DNA of 13,850 nucleotides, taken from NCBI GenBank assembly GCA_031417835.1, contig JANOWJ010000054.1, positions 1 to 13,850 on the forward strand. Reading direction: 5' to 3'. The position numbers and the translations under genes were made by a program. The DNA is from JADJLQ01 sp031417835 (lineage in GTDB: Bacteria > Bacteroidota > Bacteroidia > Chitinophagales > Saprospiraceae). The notes under the pieces were generated by a model. It searched no databases. It saw only the letters and a list, made by a program, of their open reading frames with translations, and was not told where the DNA came from. Position 1 is the stretch's first letter. Each line of letters opens with the position of its first letter. Shown piece by piece: positions 13,604-13,850 of this stretch.

Positions 13604-13850
13604 TCAATCTTTTAATAACCTCAAGAGATATTCGCCATAACCACTCTTACTATACTTATGTCCCAGTCGCTCCAATTGTTCACGTTGGATAAAATTCATT
13701 TGATATGCTACTTCTTCTATGCACCCTATTTTGAGTCCTTGTCGCTCTTCGATGACTTGAATAAACTGACCTGCTTGCATGAGAGATTGGTGGGTGCCGG
13801 TGTCTAACCATGCAAATCCCCTACCCATCGCACGAACGTGCAGATCCCAT
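13604..13850 (-). CDS. rmlA: Glucose-1-phosphate thymidylyltransferase, C-terminal part (window-edge partial)
   Basis: Only the last 81 codons are present; the frame is open to the right edge (13850), so the gene is cut by the window and not broken. The readable end starts WDLHVRAMGRGFAWLDTGTH and continues FIQVIEERQGLKIGCIEEVAY, which is the RmlA/RfbA C-terminal signature; the WLDTGTH motif contributes to the active site. It ends with GYGEYLLRLL. RmlA makes dTDP-glucose from glucose-1-phosphate and dTTP, the first step in dTDP-L-rhamnose synthesis for surface polysaccharide. The ATG at 13828 is internal (GRGFAWLDTGTH is mid-protein) and is not the start. Confidence 0.93.
   Translation of the reverse strand, partial: WDLHVRAMGRGFAWLDTGTHQSLMQAGQFIQVIEERQGLKIGCIEEVAYQMNFIQREQLERLGHKYSKSGYGEYLLRLLKD

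Noticed and set aside
13604..13828. A complete 74-residue small protein starting at 13828
   Set aside because: The frame continues upstream to the window edge and the sequence is the C-terminus of RmlA, so it is a partial gene.

Overview
The window most likely comes from a member of the Bacteroidota, probably a Saprospiraceae-like lineage. The reasons are a recognisable gliding/type IX secretion lipoprotein GldH fused by overlap to a grpE-dnaJ operon, matches to the Bacteroidota -7 promoter element TAnnTTTG, almost no Shine-Dalgarno sequences, moderate to low GC, and protein sequences typical of that phylum. The taxonomic placement is inference.

Layout. (1) Positions 1-4042 look like an accessory region: a hipBA toxin-antitoxin pair on the minus strand, a tRNA-Asp(GTC) with a clear intrinsic terminator on the plus strand, and a DUF1016/YhcG-type PDDEXK nuclease gene on the minus strand. 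The spaces between them hold short coding-like stretches without starts or with in-frame stops, which look like scraps of older genes. (2) Positions 4043-7341 are a tight plus-strand cluster: an NAD-binding epimerase-like protein, a dihydrodipicolinate-synthase-family aldolase, and an M20 amidohydrolase. (3) Positions 7342-7463 are a CGAATG/CATTCG repeat patch with a perfect 20-bp inverted repeat, at the meeting point of two convergent transcription units. (4) Positions 7464-9571 are a minus-strand GNAT acetyltransferase/MFS transporter pair. (5) Positions 9674-13850 are a minus-strand block of housekeeping and envelope genes, in transcription order: rmlA (cut by the window edge), a UPF0104/LPG-synthase-like membrane protein, a TlpA-type thioredoxin, grpE, dnaJ and gldH.

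How the genes fit together. HipB and HipA should form an autoregulated persistence or defence module, and a 32-bp-spaced repeat pair around the predicted promoter fits that. The epimerase-like protein, aldolase and amidohydrolase, perhaps with the MFS transporter and acetyltransferase across the repeat patch, look like an uncharacterised pathway for a small (N-acylated?) acid. The substrate cannot be read from the sequence. GrpE and DnaJ are the DnaK co-chaperones, and gldH is translationally coupled to dnaJ.

The most unusual signals are three in-frame palindromic 25-bp units in the DUF1016 gene, each encoding a QQxVxL repeat; the loss of the catalytic lysine (YxxxC) in the epimerase-like protein; and the repeat patch between the convergent genes, whose 15-bp core recurs with one mismatch upstream of grpE.
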